Positions 9,184 through 19,597 of a DNA stretch of 64,000 bases are shown one piece after another. Under the pieces are notes generated by a model. That model made no database searches. It was not told the DNA's origin and was given only the letters and a program-made list of their open reading frames with translations. The position numbers were made by a program, and so were the translations under genes. The DNA comes from Elgaria multicarinata webbii (Eukaryota; Chordata; Lepidosauria; Squamata; Anguidae), in NCBI RefSeq assembly GCF_023053635.1, contig NC_086180.1, positions 7,197,206-7,261,205 on the forward strand. Direction: 5' to 3'. Each line of letters starts with the position of its first letter. Position 1 is the stretch's first letter.

Positions 9184-12100
9184 ATGGCTCAGGAATGGAC
9201 TGTAAACTTAGTTAGAGGAGGAAATATAGCTGATACAGAGGACATCTATCAAGAGGAGAGGGGAAGTTTGAGCAACCCTATTCAGCCCGTAAGAAGTGGT
9301 TGCCAAATAGCAGTTTTGGCGGAAATAAACTCACTAAAGGAAGCTGTAGAACGGGATACCCATCCATTAGGATCAGTCATTCATCCCTCCCAACTTCCAA
9401 TAAACAATCAAGCATGCTCCACTCCCGCATGGGTGGCAGTGAGATACCTAGATTCAGATGAGTTAGCGCCTATGGAGCCATGCCCTTTGAGCCCGGCGCA
9501 ACTGGCTAAGTTGGTACAGGCAGGTTGGAATCCAAATATCAGGTGCCACCCTGAAATGGATGATATCATAATAGAAGTAGATAGTGACCACCTGCCTGGT
9601 GTAGATGTTGATGTTAGGTGCGGAGTAAATAACTCTATATGACAGTTCAAGGAAACAGGAAATAATTATCCTTCCCAATCACATAACCAGCTTGAGTCAA
9701 CTGAAGAGGTTGTAGTATCGGCCAAAAGCCTACAGCAATCTACTATATTCAATCCAGCTACCTATGTAGACCTGCGCTATGGAATGCTCTCATGGAATGT
9801 GGCTGGATGGGCAAATAAGATTCATGATAAAAAGATAGCCAGCTTTTAAAAGAAGTACGCTATTATCAGTTTACAGGAAACTTGGATGTGTTCCAAATAT
9901 ACTAACGTTAGCCTCGATGGATTCAACCATTGGTTGAAACCTGCATGTAAGATGGCAAAATATGGCAGGCCAAGTGGAGGTTTAATTACTTATGTAGCAG
10001 CTAATTACAATATCAAATGTGCTGAGATAAGCGGAGCTAATCCCAATTTTCAATGTATTAATATAGTTAACTTGATCACCAAAACTAATTTTTACCTGAT
10101 AAACATTTATATTCCACCTAAGAATTCTAAATATAAATCTGAAAATACATGGGATTTGGAGACATTTATGGAACAACTGGATTTTATAAATCAAGGAGCA
10201 GCTATAATTCTGATGGGAGATTTAAATGCCCGTATTGGGTCAAATGAGGAGTGCCTTATGAGCAACCTCAATATGGATAACCTACAGTCTCAAATTTCTC
10301 CCTTAAATGCAGGTAGAGAATCAAAGGATAGTGTGATCAATGAATATGGGAAAGCCTTCTACAGCATAATTTTGAAATTTAACCAGCATATTCTTAATGG
10401 CATCCATCCTAATGACAGACCCGGCAAAATAACTTTTTTTGCTGGTTGGGGAGGAAGTGTTATAGATTACGTTGTTGTCTCCCCCAATTTAATTCCATAC
10501 ATAAATGGATTTGAAGTAATTTGCCATCCAGAGAGCGACCATTTTCCAATGTATTTATCACTTCTAGTGACTTCTAAGATATGCCCAACACAGGAAGAAA
10601 GTTCTAAGAACATCTCTAATTGTATTCTTCCTAAAAGAATCAGATGGTCTGTGCAAGCGGAACACCAATTGCTGGGGATACTCTATGATCAGAAATGTCT
10701 ACAACTACGTAGTAAAATTACCCATATGTCAGAACCTAAAGATTTAATTACACAGTTCTCTGAAATCTTACAGGCATTAGAACCCTTATTCCCTAAGGAA
10801 GCCTTTTTAGAATCACAGAAATCCAACTTATCTGAGTGGTATGATAGGGAGTGTAAAATGGTCAAATCCGAGTTACAAGAATAGCCTGCAAGACACAAGC
10901 TCCTAGATTAATCTATTCCTATTGTCAACTACGAAGTAATTATAAGAAATTATTAAATTATAAAAAGTCAATATATATTAGTTCGCAATGGAATGATCTC
11001 CTGGTGGCAGCCCAAAGTAGAGACTCCCAGCAATTTTGGAAGCTTATTAATAAATCGAGGTCAAATGGGCAATTATTGACTGAACCAAAAATTCCCTCAC
11101 AAGTATGGGAAGACCATTTTCGAGATTTATTTAATGAACCCTCTAATAATAATTTCTTTGAGATTTCAACAAAGATTAATAGACTTACTCCCAAGTCGGG
11201 AGAGGATTTGCCAGCATGAGAGCCTGTCTCCCCTAGTGAGATCTGTGAAATAATTGCCACTTTAAAGAATGGGAAGGCTCCTGGTGCCTATGGAATTGTG
11301 GGTGAAGTCTATAAAGCGGCACCAAACTGGTGGGCCTCTATCCTCTCAGTCTTATTTACATCTATCAACGATAGCGGTTACTTCCCTCCTCATTGGAATA
11401 TCAGCATAGTAGTTTCTATATTTAAAAAAGGTGATCCTAGCAAACCAACTAATTTTCGCCCTATCAGCCTGTTAGATATAGTGTCAAAAATTTATACTAA
11501 GTATCTATCCAAAAAACTAAATCATTGGCTTGAGTCCAGTGAGATGATAGCAGAAGAACAGGCGGGTTTCCGATACAATCGTTCAACTGTAGATCACTGC
11601 TTTGTTTTGTCTCACTTGAGGTACAAGTATGTCAAATTGAAACGAAGACGTTTATATGCGGCATTTATTGATTTCTCAGCAGCTTTTGACTCCATTAACA
11701 GGGATCGTCTCTGGGATAAATTGAGTAAAACATCTATAGACAGAAGTCTGCTGATGCTAATGCGAGAGCTTCACTCTGATACTAAGATCCAAGTTAGGTT
11801 GAACCGCTCTGGATCGTTATCAGATATGATAACAACCACTCGAGGTGTTCGCCAAGGTTGTTTGCTAGCCCAAGCACCGTTTAATATTTATGTAAACTCA
11901 CTAATAACCGATTTAAGCAACAATGATAATTATGTGCCTCCTAAATTGGGTACTAGGAAAATAACAGTACTCATGTATGCCGATGATACCATTTTACAGT
12001 CACAAACGCAACAAGGTTTGAGGAGATTATTGAAAGCCTTTAACCAACTGGCTGTACAAGATAAACTAAAAATCAACTATGAAAAGACAAAAATATTAGT

Positions 12101-13034
12101 ATTTGCCAATAGATATAAAAAACATGTATGGCAGATTGATGGACATCCTATAGAACAAGTGAAGTCCTTTCAATATTTAGGTCTAAATTTCTCTTCAACT
12201 GGCTCGTGGAAAAATCATTTTGATAATACTAAAAAAAATTCCATCAATACTGTTAATTCCTTAATAAGATTCTATTGGGGCAGTGGTGGCAAACAGATCC
12301 CTCCTGCTCTAAAAATTTACGAGGCTAAAGTTGTTGCCCAGATTTGTTATGGTGCCGAACTTTGGGGGTCTTCTCTGAAAATAGACTTAGAAATAGCCCA
12401 AAACAATTACCTACGGGTGATTTTAGGTTTACCCAAAGGATTTGAAACTTCTATCCTTCGGCTGGAAGCCGGCCTTCGTTCAGTGAAGGCTATAGTTCAT
12501 ATACATGCCATTAAAAACTGGTTGAAATTGAGAAAAGGAATAGGCTCAGCTTTAGTTTTGGCTGCCTTTGAAGAAATGTCAAGATACAACTGTAAGATAA
12601 ATCCGCCTTGGAATCAGGAAATTCTGCATCTTATTGATTTGTATGGTCTTTCACTGGATTCTCTAGGTGCTCTAAGTTTTGAGAGAGCAGCACATTACTT
12701 GAAGTCTCATATCCTAAAATATGATTTCCACGCTGATCGCACCTCTGCCTGCTTGTCAAAACTTGACCCCTGGTATGTTAAATTGCCTATTCATACGCCT
12801 TACCCTCAATATTTAAATAGTGTAACTAATTCTAAGTGGAGATATGCATTTACAGCTCTTCGGTGCCAGTCAATGAACTCAGCAGTGATTCAGGGACGCT
12901 ACCAATGGATCCCCTTGGAGGAAAGAGTTTGCCCATGTGGATCTAATATAGTTGAAGATTTAACTCACTACCTGCTTGTCTGCCCAATTTATGAAGATGT
13001 AAGAATAGCTTTGTTTAAAGACCTACGTCTTATA
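9184..13034 (+). pseudogene. Vingi-like LINE ORF2: endonuclease and reverse transcriptase
   Basis: ORF2 begins at ATG 9184. The apurinic-type endonuclease spans about 9780-10570 (SWNVAGW, LQETWM, GDLNARIG, SVIDYVVVS, ESDHFPMYL). The reverse transcriptase spans about 11260-12200 (FRPISLLDIVSKIY, FIDFSAAFDSINR, GVRQGCLLA, MYADDTILQ). A C-terminal CPCGSN...THYLLVCP motif lies near 12935-12985. In-frame stops lie at 9640, 9847, 10882 and 11217, with a frame change between 10884 and 11004, so the copy is dead. The catalytic YADD and the endonuclease SDH are still present. The last codons continue after the hAT insertion, at 16924 onward. Confidence 0.8.
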
Positions 13035-13448
13035 CCTAATAGTAGGGGTGTGCACGGACCCCCCGATCCGCTTCTCTTCCAGATCCGCAACTTCCGGATC
13101 GGGTCCGCTCCGCCTATAGTCCACTCTGGTTCGCTGCGAAGCTCCGGATCCGGATCGGAGCTCTGCTTTCCCCCCCCCATAGGATTGTATTGAAATCCAA
13201 AAAAGTCTACAACTTTTTTTCTGTTAAAGTTAGAAACCTCAAGTTCAGCACCATGACACCTCATGGACGTATACACATGCTTGCCAAGACTCAAGCAAAT
13301 CCAAGCAACCCCTGATTTTCGGGGAATTTTTGAAAATCGGACACCACATTTTCAAACATGGGATTTGCTCTGACATTTTGACAGATAAATTTTTTTGAAG
13401 TGGGCACCCTCACAGATGCCATCTAGATCCACATTCATGACAAGTTTC

Positions 13449-14249
13449 TTTCTTTTTTTATATATAAATTTTTATTGAACTACTACATAACATACAAACA
13501 AACATAGCAATTTAACATACCATACAAAAAAAATCCAAATACATAACAGATTACTTGAATATATAAATGTTAACATATAATACTTTATCCATAACATAAT
13601 CCAACAAGTGCTCCCCCTTCCCTTCGGGATCATTCCTGTTTCCAAAATCTTAACAGCTCTTCTGCTGGTGGTTTCCCACTTCCCTTAGAAAACACAAATA
13701 TTAGGAACTGTTTCCAAATTTCCTCAAATTCGTTGGTTTTTGCTGTACCTCTTCTCACTTTAATATTACATGTCAATTTATCATTAATAGCAATATCTCA
13801 TACTTCTTTATACCATTCTTCAATACAATAATCACCTTGAATTTTCCAGTTCCTAGTTACAATTAACCTTGCTGCAGTCAGCAAATTTGTTATCAATTCC
13901 TTAATTTCTTTTTTACATTTTAAATCTTCATATAGTGAAAGTAATGCAATACTTGGTGTTTCTTCTATCTTCATTCCAACAATTTCTTTAATCTCAGAGA
14001 ACACCATCTTCCACAATTTTTGCACATATTTGCATTCCCACCACATATGTAAATACATTCCTTTTTCCCCACAACCTCTCCAAACAATTTGCGGAGTGCT
14101 GCTTGTTTATCATGTTTAATCTAACCAGGGTTAGGTACCACCTCCATATAATTTTATAATAATTCTCTTTTATTCTCACTGACATATTTCTTAACACTCT
14201 TTGTCTCCATAATCCTTCCCAACTCTGCTGTCCTATTTGTACCTTCAAA
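13449..14249 (-). mobile_element. L1 LINE 3' fragment nested in the hAT element
   Basis: The minus strand encodes the L1 ORF2 C-terminus (GVLSEIKEIVGMKIE-like, ARLIVTRNWKIQG, IEEWYKEV), followed by its 3' UTR and an A-rich tail at the left edge. A near-perfect 16-bp target duplication, attcatgacaagtttc on the left and attcatggcaagtttc on the right, flanks it. It is 5'-truncated and inserted after the hAT element formed. Confidence 0.85.
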
Positions 14250-14639
14250 TTCATGGCAAGTTTCAAGCAAATCCCATCATCCCCTGATTTTTGGCGGGGC
14301 TTTAACCTTTTAACTCACCCCAAATCAAGTCCCATGCTAGAACTATGTCAATTTTCATGTTAGAAACCTCAAGTTCGGCACCATGATAGCTTATCCATGT
14401 ATACACATGCATGCCAAGACTCAAGCCAATCCAAGCCTCCCCTGATTTTTGGGGAATTTTTGAAAATCGGACACCCTAGTATTTCAGGGATTTAAAGCTG
14501 CAGACAGCTCAATGGGGGCATTTCAAAGGAAATCCCAACATGCCATGAATTGGGGAGTAGATAAACCTATATGAATCTTCTTCCACACTTGAAAAATTGA
14601 TTTGGAACTTCAAAAAGTCTATGTGAGCGCAGGAAGGAC

Positions 14640-15110
14640 TTATCCCCTGAGTCAAAGCAAGACACACACAAACCATCCCTGCGAGGCGGGCAGGGGAGGA
14701 GGGAGGGAAGGCAGGCAGGCAGCAGACATTTTTGGGGGCACAAGGAAGTGCGGCAAGGATGGCTTGTTTCTTTCTAAGCCAGCAGTAACGCATTGCAAAC
14801 CAACCCTGCGAGGCGGGTGCAAGGAGTGAGCAAAGGATGGCTTGTTTCTTTCTAAGCCAGCAGGAACACATTGCAAACCATCCCTGTGAGGCGGTCACAA
14901 AGGAGGAGGACAGGCGGGCAGAGATCCAGGCAGAGATATGCCATAGATCTGGTATGGGGGAGTCAGTCCCAGCAGATGCCCCACCACAGCAGTACCCCGG
15001 GGGGAAGGCAGGCAGGCAGCAGACATTTCTGGGGGCACAAGGAAGTGAGCCAAGGATAGTTTCAAAGCCAGTAATGCAAACTATCCCTGTGAGGCAGGAG
15101 CAGCACAGAG
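14640..15110. repeat. Degenerate GC-rich tandem repeats in the hAT element
   Basis: The phrases accatccctgcgaggcggg, ggatggcttgtttctttc and taagccagcag recur three to four times at roughly 100-bp spacing. Open frames here are repeat by-products. Confidence 0.7.
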
Positions 15111-15215
15111 AGATGCCTTTTCTTTTGCATCCCATAACTAGGAGGCTAGGAGGATAAGAGTAAAGCTTTGTGATCCTTGCTTCAGAGTTGATTGACTGCA
15201 CTGTGATCACAGCCA

Positions 15216-15288
15216 TTATTAAACAACAACAACAACAACAACAATAGTAACGTTAATAATAGCAGTACTAATTAATATTAATAGCAAT

Positions 15289-15323
<35 letters not shown>

Positions 15324-15332
15324 GGAGTTGAA
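15216..15332. repeat. (CAA)n microsatellite, interrupted
   Basis: Two CAA tracts (about 15220-15245 and 15290-15332) separated by TAATA-rich DNA. Confidence 0.9.
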
Positions 15333-15551
15333 CCACAATGAAAGCCTGCCTGACTTCACTGAAGAGGAAAAGCCAGGAGAGCTTGGGCTATGGGGTATAA
15401 ATATAAAATGGAATAAATAAATAAATAAACAAAGGAGGGGTGGAATTAAAAGCAGCAGTGTTGCTGAATAAACAAGAAGAAGATTTTTTTTAAAAAAAGG
15501 CTATGTCTGTCTTTTACCAGTAAGAGGAAAGTGGACGTGCCCAGGGGGAGG

Positions 15552-15866
15552 GGGACTGCAGAGGCCACCATGAGGGAGGAAGCAGCAGCCAGGCATTTCT
15601 CCACCGTGCCTGGGTCCAGCTCCAGCTGAGAGCCCCTTCCCTCCTGCTACCAACTGTCTCTGCAGAGGCCACCAGTGAGGGAGGAAGCAGCAGCCAGGCA
15701 TTTCTCCACCATGCCTGGGTCCAGCTCCAGCTGAGAGCCCCTTCCCTCCTGCTACCAACTGTCACTACAGAGGCCTCCAATGAGGGAGGAAGCAGCAGCC
15801 AGGCACCTCTCCACCGTGCCTGGGTCCAGCTCCAGCTGAGAGCCCCCTCCCTCCTGCTGTCCCCTG
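15552..15866. repeat. Three 108-bp tandem units
   Basis: Units start near 15552, 15661 and 15769. Each contains gaggaagcagcagccaggc and tgggtccagctccagctg. The minus-strand frame over it (repeated ALSWSWTQA) is only a consequence of the repeat. Similarity between units is high, so expansion is fairly recent. Confidence 0.9.
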
Positions 15867-15949
15867 TAACTGCTGAACTTTCCAACTAAGATTGTAGTGC
15901 CTGAATTTGCTTTCCTTTCCCCCCTCCTCCTCCTCCCTCCCAATCCCCT

Positions 15950-16084
15950 TTCCTTTTGTGTCATGTCTTTTAGATTGTAAGCCTGTGGGCAGGGACTGTC
16001 AAGAAATACTTTTGTAAGCCGCCATGAGAGCCTTTTTTGGCTGAATGGCGGCATAAAAATACTTAAATAAATAAATAAATAAAT
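15950..16084 (+). mobile_element. L2-type LINE/SINE 3' tail
   Basis: Contains gattgtaagcctgtgggca and ends in (AAAT)n at 16058-16084. Similar tails occur at 36247, 45460 and, antisense, 52446. Confidence 0.6.
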
Positions 16085-16923
16085 ATGACAATTTTGACTG
16101 GCCCTAAGTAAGTAAGTACCAGTCTTAAGAAGCTACCTGCCACTTCAACTCATGACAGGCATTAGCTTCAGTCTCTCCACTCGGTTACTCTTTGGAGGGC
16201 TCTGATGACCCTCCAGGGTGGGAGAGTGTGTGCACTGGGCACGTCCACATGCCCTAGGGGACCTCATCCCCTTGCACCACATCTATTCAGTTGTTCACCA
16301 AGGTTAGGGTGGGTAGCAGTGCTGTGTTTCCTATCTGTTATTTATTTGCTTAGTATATGATTTCAGGTTGTGTTTGTGCATTTGGTGGGGCTACTGTTTT
16401 AAAAAAAACACTGGGAAAAGTCCGTTCAGACTAAGAAAGAGAAGTTTCCCAGTATCCCAAGTTACTAGCATCCCGTTTTGCCTATCCCCTCCTCCAACTT
16501 TGGGATCATGTGATCATGAATCTGCCTCTCAGCACTTCAAAAAGGTACTTCTCCCGCTTTTTTTACCCGATTTTTAAAAAAATTATAGCAAGCAAACCGC
16601 ACCACACAGAGAGCTGAGAGTAGGCTCAAAATGACCCCCAGCCATGACTCTCTAAGCACAAGAACTTTCAGAAAGATAGCTTAAAAAACAACACAGTTAT
16701 CCCCTATTCTTTTCCGCAATGCAATCCTATGGGCGAAATGATCCAAAATGGTGGGCGGAGCGCTCCGTGAAAAGAGAAGCGCTTCTCCTATGGCCACTTT
16801 TCTTCGCCATGCCTCTAAGGGTCCGTGGTCCACTTCCACTCCGCCTCTGGGCAAGGTGGAGTAGGCCAATTCGCTTCTGATTCTCCGATTCTAATCGGAG
16901 CGGAGCACATCCCTACCTAATAG

Positions 16924-17205
16924 GTCTCATTCTTACTTGATTAAATTTTTATTGGGGGATACCACTCCATCCATTTCTGAAAAAGTAGCCTGTTTTGCTT
17001 TTAAAGCATCAATTTTAAGGAGGAAGTTTTCTAATGATGATGATCAGGTTTTAAGTTGCAACTGAATAGAGTCTACTGAACGATGCTTTTGGACGATTTT
17101 AGTCTTGTAATGTAATCTTATATATTTGTAATATATTTTATTATCCTGTTTTATTTGATTATATATATGTTTGTAATGGCTTCGGCTACACAAATAAACT
17201 TTCTT
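16924..17205 (+). mobile_element. 3' end of the Vingi-like LINE
   Basis: The frame SHSYLIKFLLGDTTPS continues ORF2 across the hAT insertion and stops near 17066. The 3' UTR ends with ggcttcggctacacaaataa and a short ctttactta tail. Confidence 0.75.
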
Positions 17206-17289
17206 TACTTACTAATATATACCTCTGAGAGCTCTGCTTTGATCAGGCTTGATATAAACTTAATAAAATCAGCCTTATTAAGTTGCCAT

Positions 17290-18345
17290 AAGTGAGCTGA
17301 TTTTTCCTTTTCATCAAACCCAGGTTTGATGAAACAGTGGCTGTTCTGAACCAGTGCCTGGGCACGGTAATGGACTGGATGAGGGCTAATAAACTGAGAC
17401 TCAATCCAGACAAGACGGAGGAACTGTTAGCGGGTGGTTTATCTGTCCGGCGAGGTGATGTTTGCCCTGTCCTGGACGGGGTTGCACTCTCCCTAAAGGA
17501 TCGGGTCCGTAGTTTGGGGGTGCTCTTGGATCCAGAACTGTCACTTGAGGCACAGGTGAACTCAGTGGCAAAGAGCACCTTTTATCAGCTTAGGCTGATA
17601 TACCAACTGCGCCCTTATCTGGACAGAGACAGCCTACCTACAGTTACCCATGCTCTGATAACCTCTTGTTTGGATTACTGCAATGCGTTATACGTGGGGC
17701 AGCCTTTGAAAACGGTCCAGAAACTTCAACTGGTACAAAACAGGGCAGCACGGTTACTAACAGGGACTGGCTGATGAGACCACATCACGCCAGTCCTTTT
17801 CCAGCTTCATTGGCTGCCAGTACAGGTCCGGGCCTGATTCAAAGTGCTGGTATTAACATTTAAAGCCCTAAATGGCTTGGGGCCAGGCTATCTGAAGGAA
17901 CGCCTCCTCCCATATGTACCTGCCCGGACCCTAAGGTCATCCACAGTGGTCCTTCTCCATGAGCCCCTGCCAAAGGAAGTGAGGCAGTTGGTTACCAGGA
18001 GGAGGGCCTTCTCTGCTGTGGCACCCCGGCTGTGGAATGAGCTCCTTAAGGAGGTTCGCTAAGGAGGTTTGCATATAAAACATTATATGCTTTTTGATGC
18101 CAGGTGAAGACCTTTTTATTCTCCCAGCATTTTAACAGTCTATAAATAAATTTTAACTTGGTGTTTTAAATTTGTAATTTTGCATTGCTGCTGTTTTTAT
18201 CAGGTTGAGCTTTTATATTGTATTTTATAGTACAGTTTTATACTGTTGGTTTATACTTTAAATGTTTTTAATTTTTGTGACCCGCCCAGAGAGCTCCGGC
18301 TATTGGGCGGTATAAAAATGTAATAAATAAATATATAAATAAAAG
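17290..18345 (+). mobile_element. L2-like LINE 3' end
   Basis: The frame 17337-17774 encodes the post-catalytic part of L2 ORF2 (GVLLDPELSLEAQV, YQLRLIYQLRPYL, LQLVQNRAARLLTGT). It shifts frame near 17770 and continues 17844-18062 (LVLTFKALNGLGPGYLKERL, WNELLKEVR). The 3' UTR ends with the squamate L2 tail (cgcccagagagctccggct) and an AAATA tract. 5'-truncated and inactive. Confidence 0.85.
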
Positions 18346-18404
18346 TTGTAAAGAACACTTGAGGATCTCTCCCCACTTCATAGGTTGAGAAATCCTTTAG
18401 AATA

Positions 18405-19597
18405 ACTTTAGGTTCATTTTCCTCCCTGTCTTTTCTTTTCTTTTTCTATTTCTATAATTTGTTGGAGTTCTCAATCTTTTTCTCTTTATTTAATTTTCAC
18501 TGTTTAATTTTCACTGGAAGAAGTTCCAGTTCTTTTTCATTATGTTTCATCAAATTTTCATTATGTTTCATCTCAGCCTGAAAGGCTAAAAACTCAGGGC
18601 TGTGAGAGGGCCTTATTTCTGTGGTTGCCTCCCCAGCACCACTACATTTGGAATGTTTGATTTACAAAACTTGTAATTCATCCTCAGTTTTCCCCTCAGA
18701 GGGGATTCCCAGTAACTGACATTGCTCCATTAAATCCTCTTTCCTCATAGTAAGGGCTTCCATCTTTCTCCTGGGCTATAGAATAAAGTGTCAGCTTTCC
18801 ACTATTTTACCTCACACACTTAAACACGGCTCCCACCATTTTAAACATGGCTTCCACCTCCCACACCATCTGTGACATCACCAGCCTCTGGGATGTCTAT
18901 TATTAAACCTCTCCTTCGCTGCCACCACAAGTGTTATTTATTTTTTAAAAGAATGAGGGAATACTAAACCCTTGTGTGTGAGTGTGTCTTGTCTACCTGA
19001 AAGAATGCATATGGCTGAGCAGACTGGGGCCATAGCTAGACCTAAGGTTTATCCCTGGATCGTCCAGGGGTCAAACCTGTTCATCCAGGTGACACACAGG
19101 GGATCCAGTGCTCAGGCAGGGGTGAACCCTGGATGATCCCAGGAGAAACCTTAGGTCTAGCTGTGGCCTTGGTTGTTAAACAAAATAAGAATGACGTTTA
19201 TTCATATAGGAAAAGATTTTAAAAGACACTTTAAGATGATTCTACCTTATCCACACACATCTACCTCCCTCAGCCTCCCAGGGAATACTAAGTACCTCCA
19301 AATCCTAAACCCACACTTTCCTAATACTATCCTGAAACAAGCCTCTGCTAAACCACACTCACTCTTATCCTCACTAACGCCCAAACCCTGACTGGTTTCT
19401 CTAACTGCCCAAAAAACCCTCAACTCTCTCTCTCTCTCTCTCTCTCCATTCAAATCAACCAACCAATCAGACGACACCATTCACACTGCTCACCAGTCTA
19501 ACTCCCACTATATACTCACTATAGGAAGGACCATTACATCCCTCAATGTGTGTGTATACATGTATACGTATATGTGTGTCTGTAAATATAGAACCAA
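18405..19597. repeat. Segmental-duplication block I, unit 1
   Basis: Matches 31019-33230 (which carries an extra inserted element) and 53360-54600. The minus strand at about 18480-18790 reads like a gag-type N-terminus with a coiled-coil tail (MRKEDLMEQCQLLGIPSEGK). It may be a fragment of an LTR element and is broken. The right part has a CT-rich tract (19428-19446), an aaccaatcag CCAAT-type box (about 19460) and actatatactc 50 bp later. No host gene is seen in it. Confidence 0.75.
19028..19168. repeat. Foldback MITE in block I, unit 1
   Basis: Begins ggccatagctagacctaagg and ends with the inverted ccttaggtctagctgtggcc, so nearly the whole 141 bp can fold back. Near-matching 3-bp flanks (tgg and ttg). 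Present in all three units, so it predates the duplication. Confidence 0.75.

Larger units (their letters stand above)
13043..16915. mobile_element. hAT-type DNA transposon, non-autonomous, 3.9 kb
   Basis: Left terminus is taggggtgtgcacgga; the right terminus reads, inverted, tagggatgtgctccgctcc. The 8-bp target duplication cctaatag lies at 13035-13042 and 16916-16923, and it joins a continuous LINE reading frame. TAGGG termini with an 8-bp duplication are standard for hAT. No transposase frame is visible. The inside holds repeated A/T-rich segments, an antisense L1, two GC-rich tandem arrays and an L2-type tail. It is therefore a composite passenger mobilised by a transposase encoded elsewhere. 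Confidence 0.88.
3480..17205 (+). mobile_element. Ingi/Vingi-like non-LTR retrotransposon, split by two later insertions
   Basis: Removing the copia element (4692-8386) and the hAT element (13043-16915) leaves one roughly 6-kb LINE in consistent order: a 5' region, an ORF1, then an ORF2 with AP endonuclease, reverse transcriptase and a C-terminal CCHC-like motif. A 3' UTR ends in ggcttcggctacacaaataa. The 8-bp and 5-bp target duplications of the two insertions prove that the halves were once joined. Assignment to the Ingi/Vingi branch rests on protein flavour alone. An alternative is another I/Jockey-group family. The left boundary is uncertain; I saw no convincing target duplication for the LINE itself. 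Confidence 0.7.

Noticed and set aside
15501-15885. Repeat protein ALSWSWTQA...
   Set aside because: The frame simply follows three 108-bp DNA repeats inside a hAT element and exists in two phases.
17337-18062. Host reverse transcriptase-like gene
   Set aside because: Ends in an L2 3' UTR and tail, has a frame shift and recurs elsewhere in the window.
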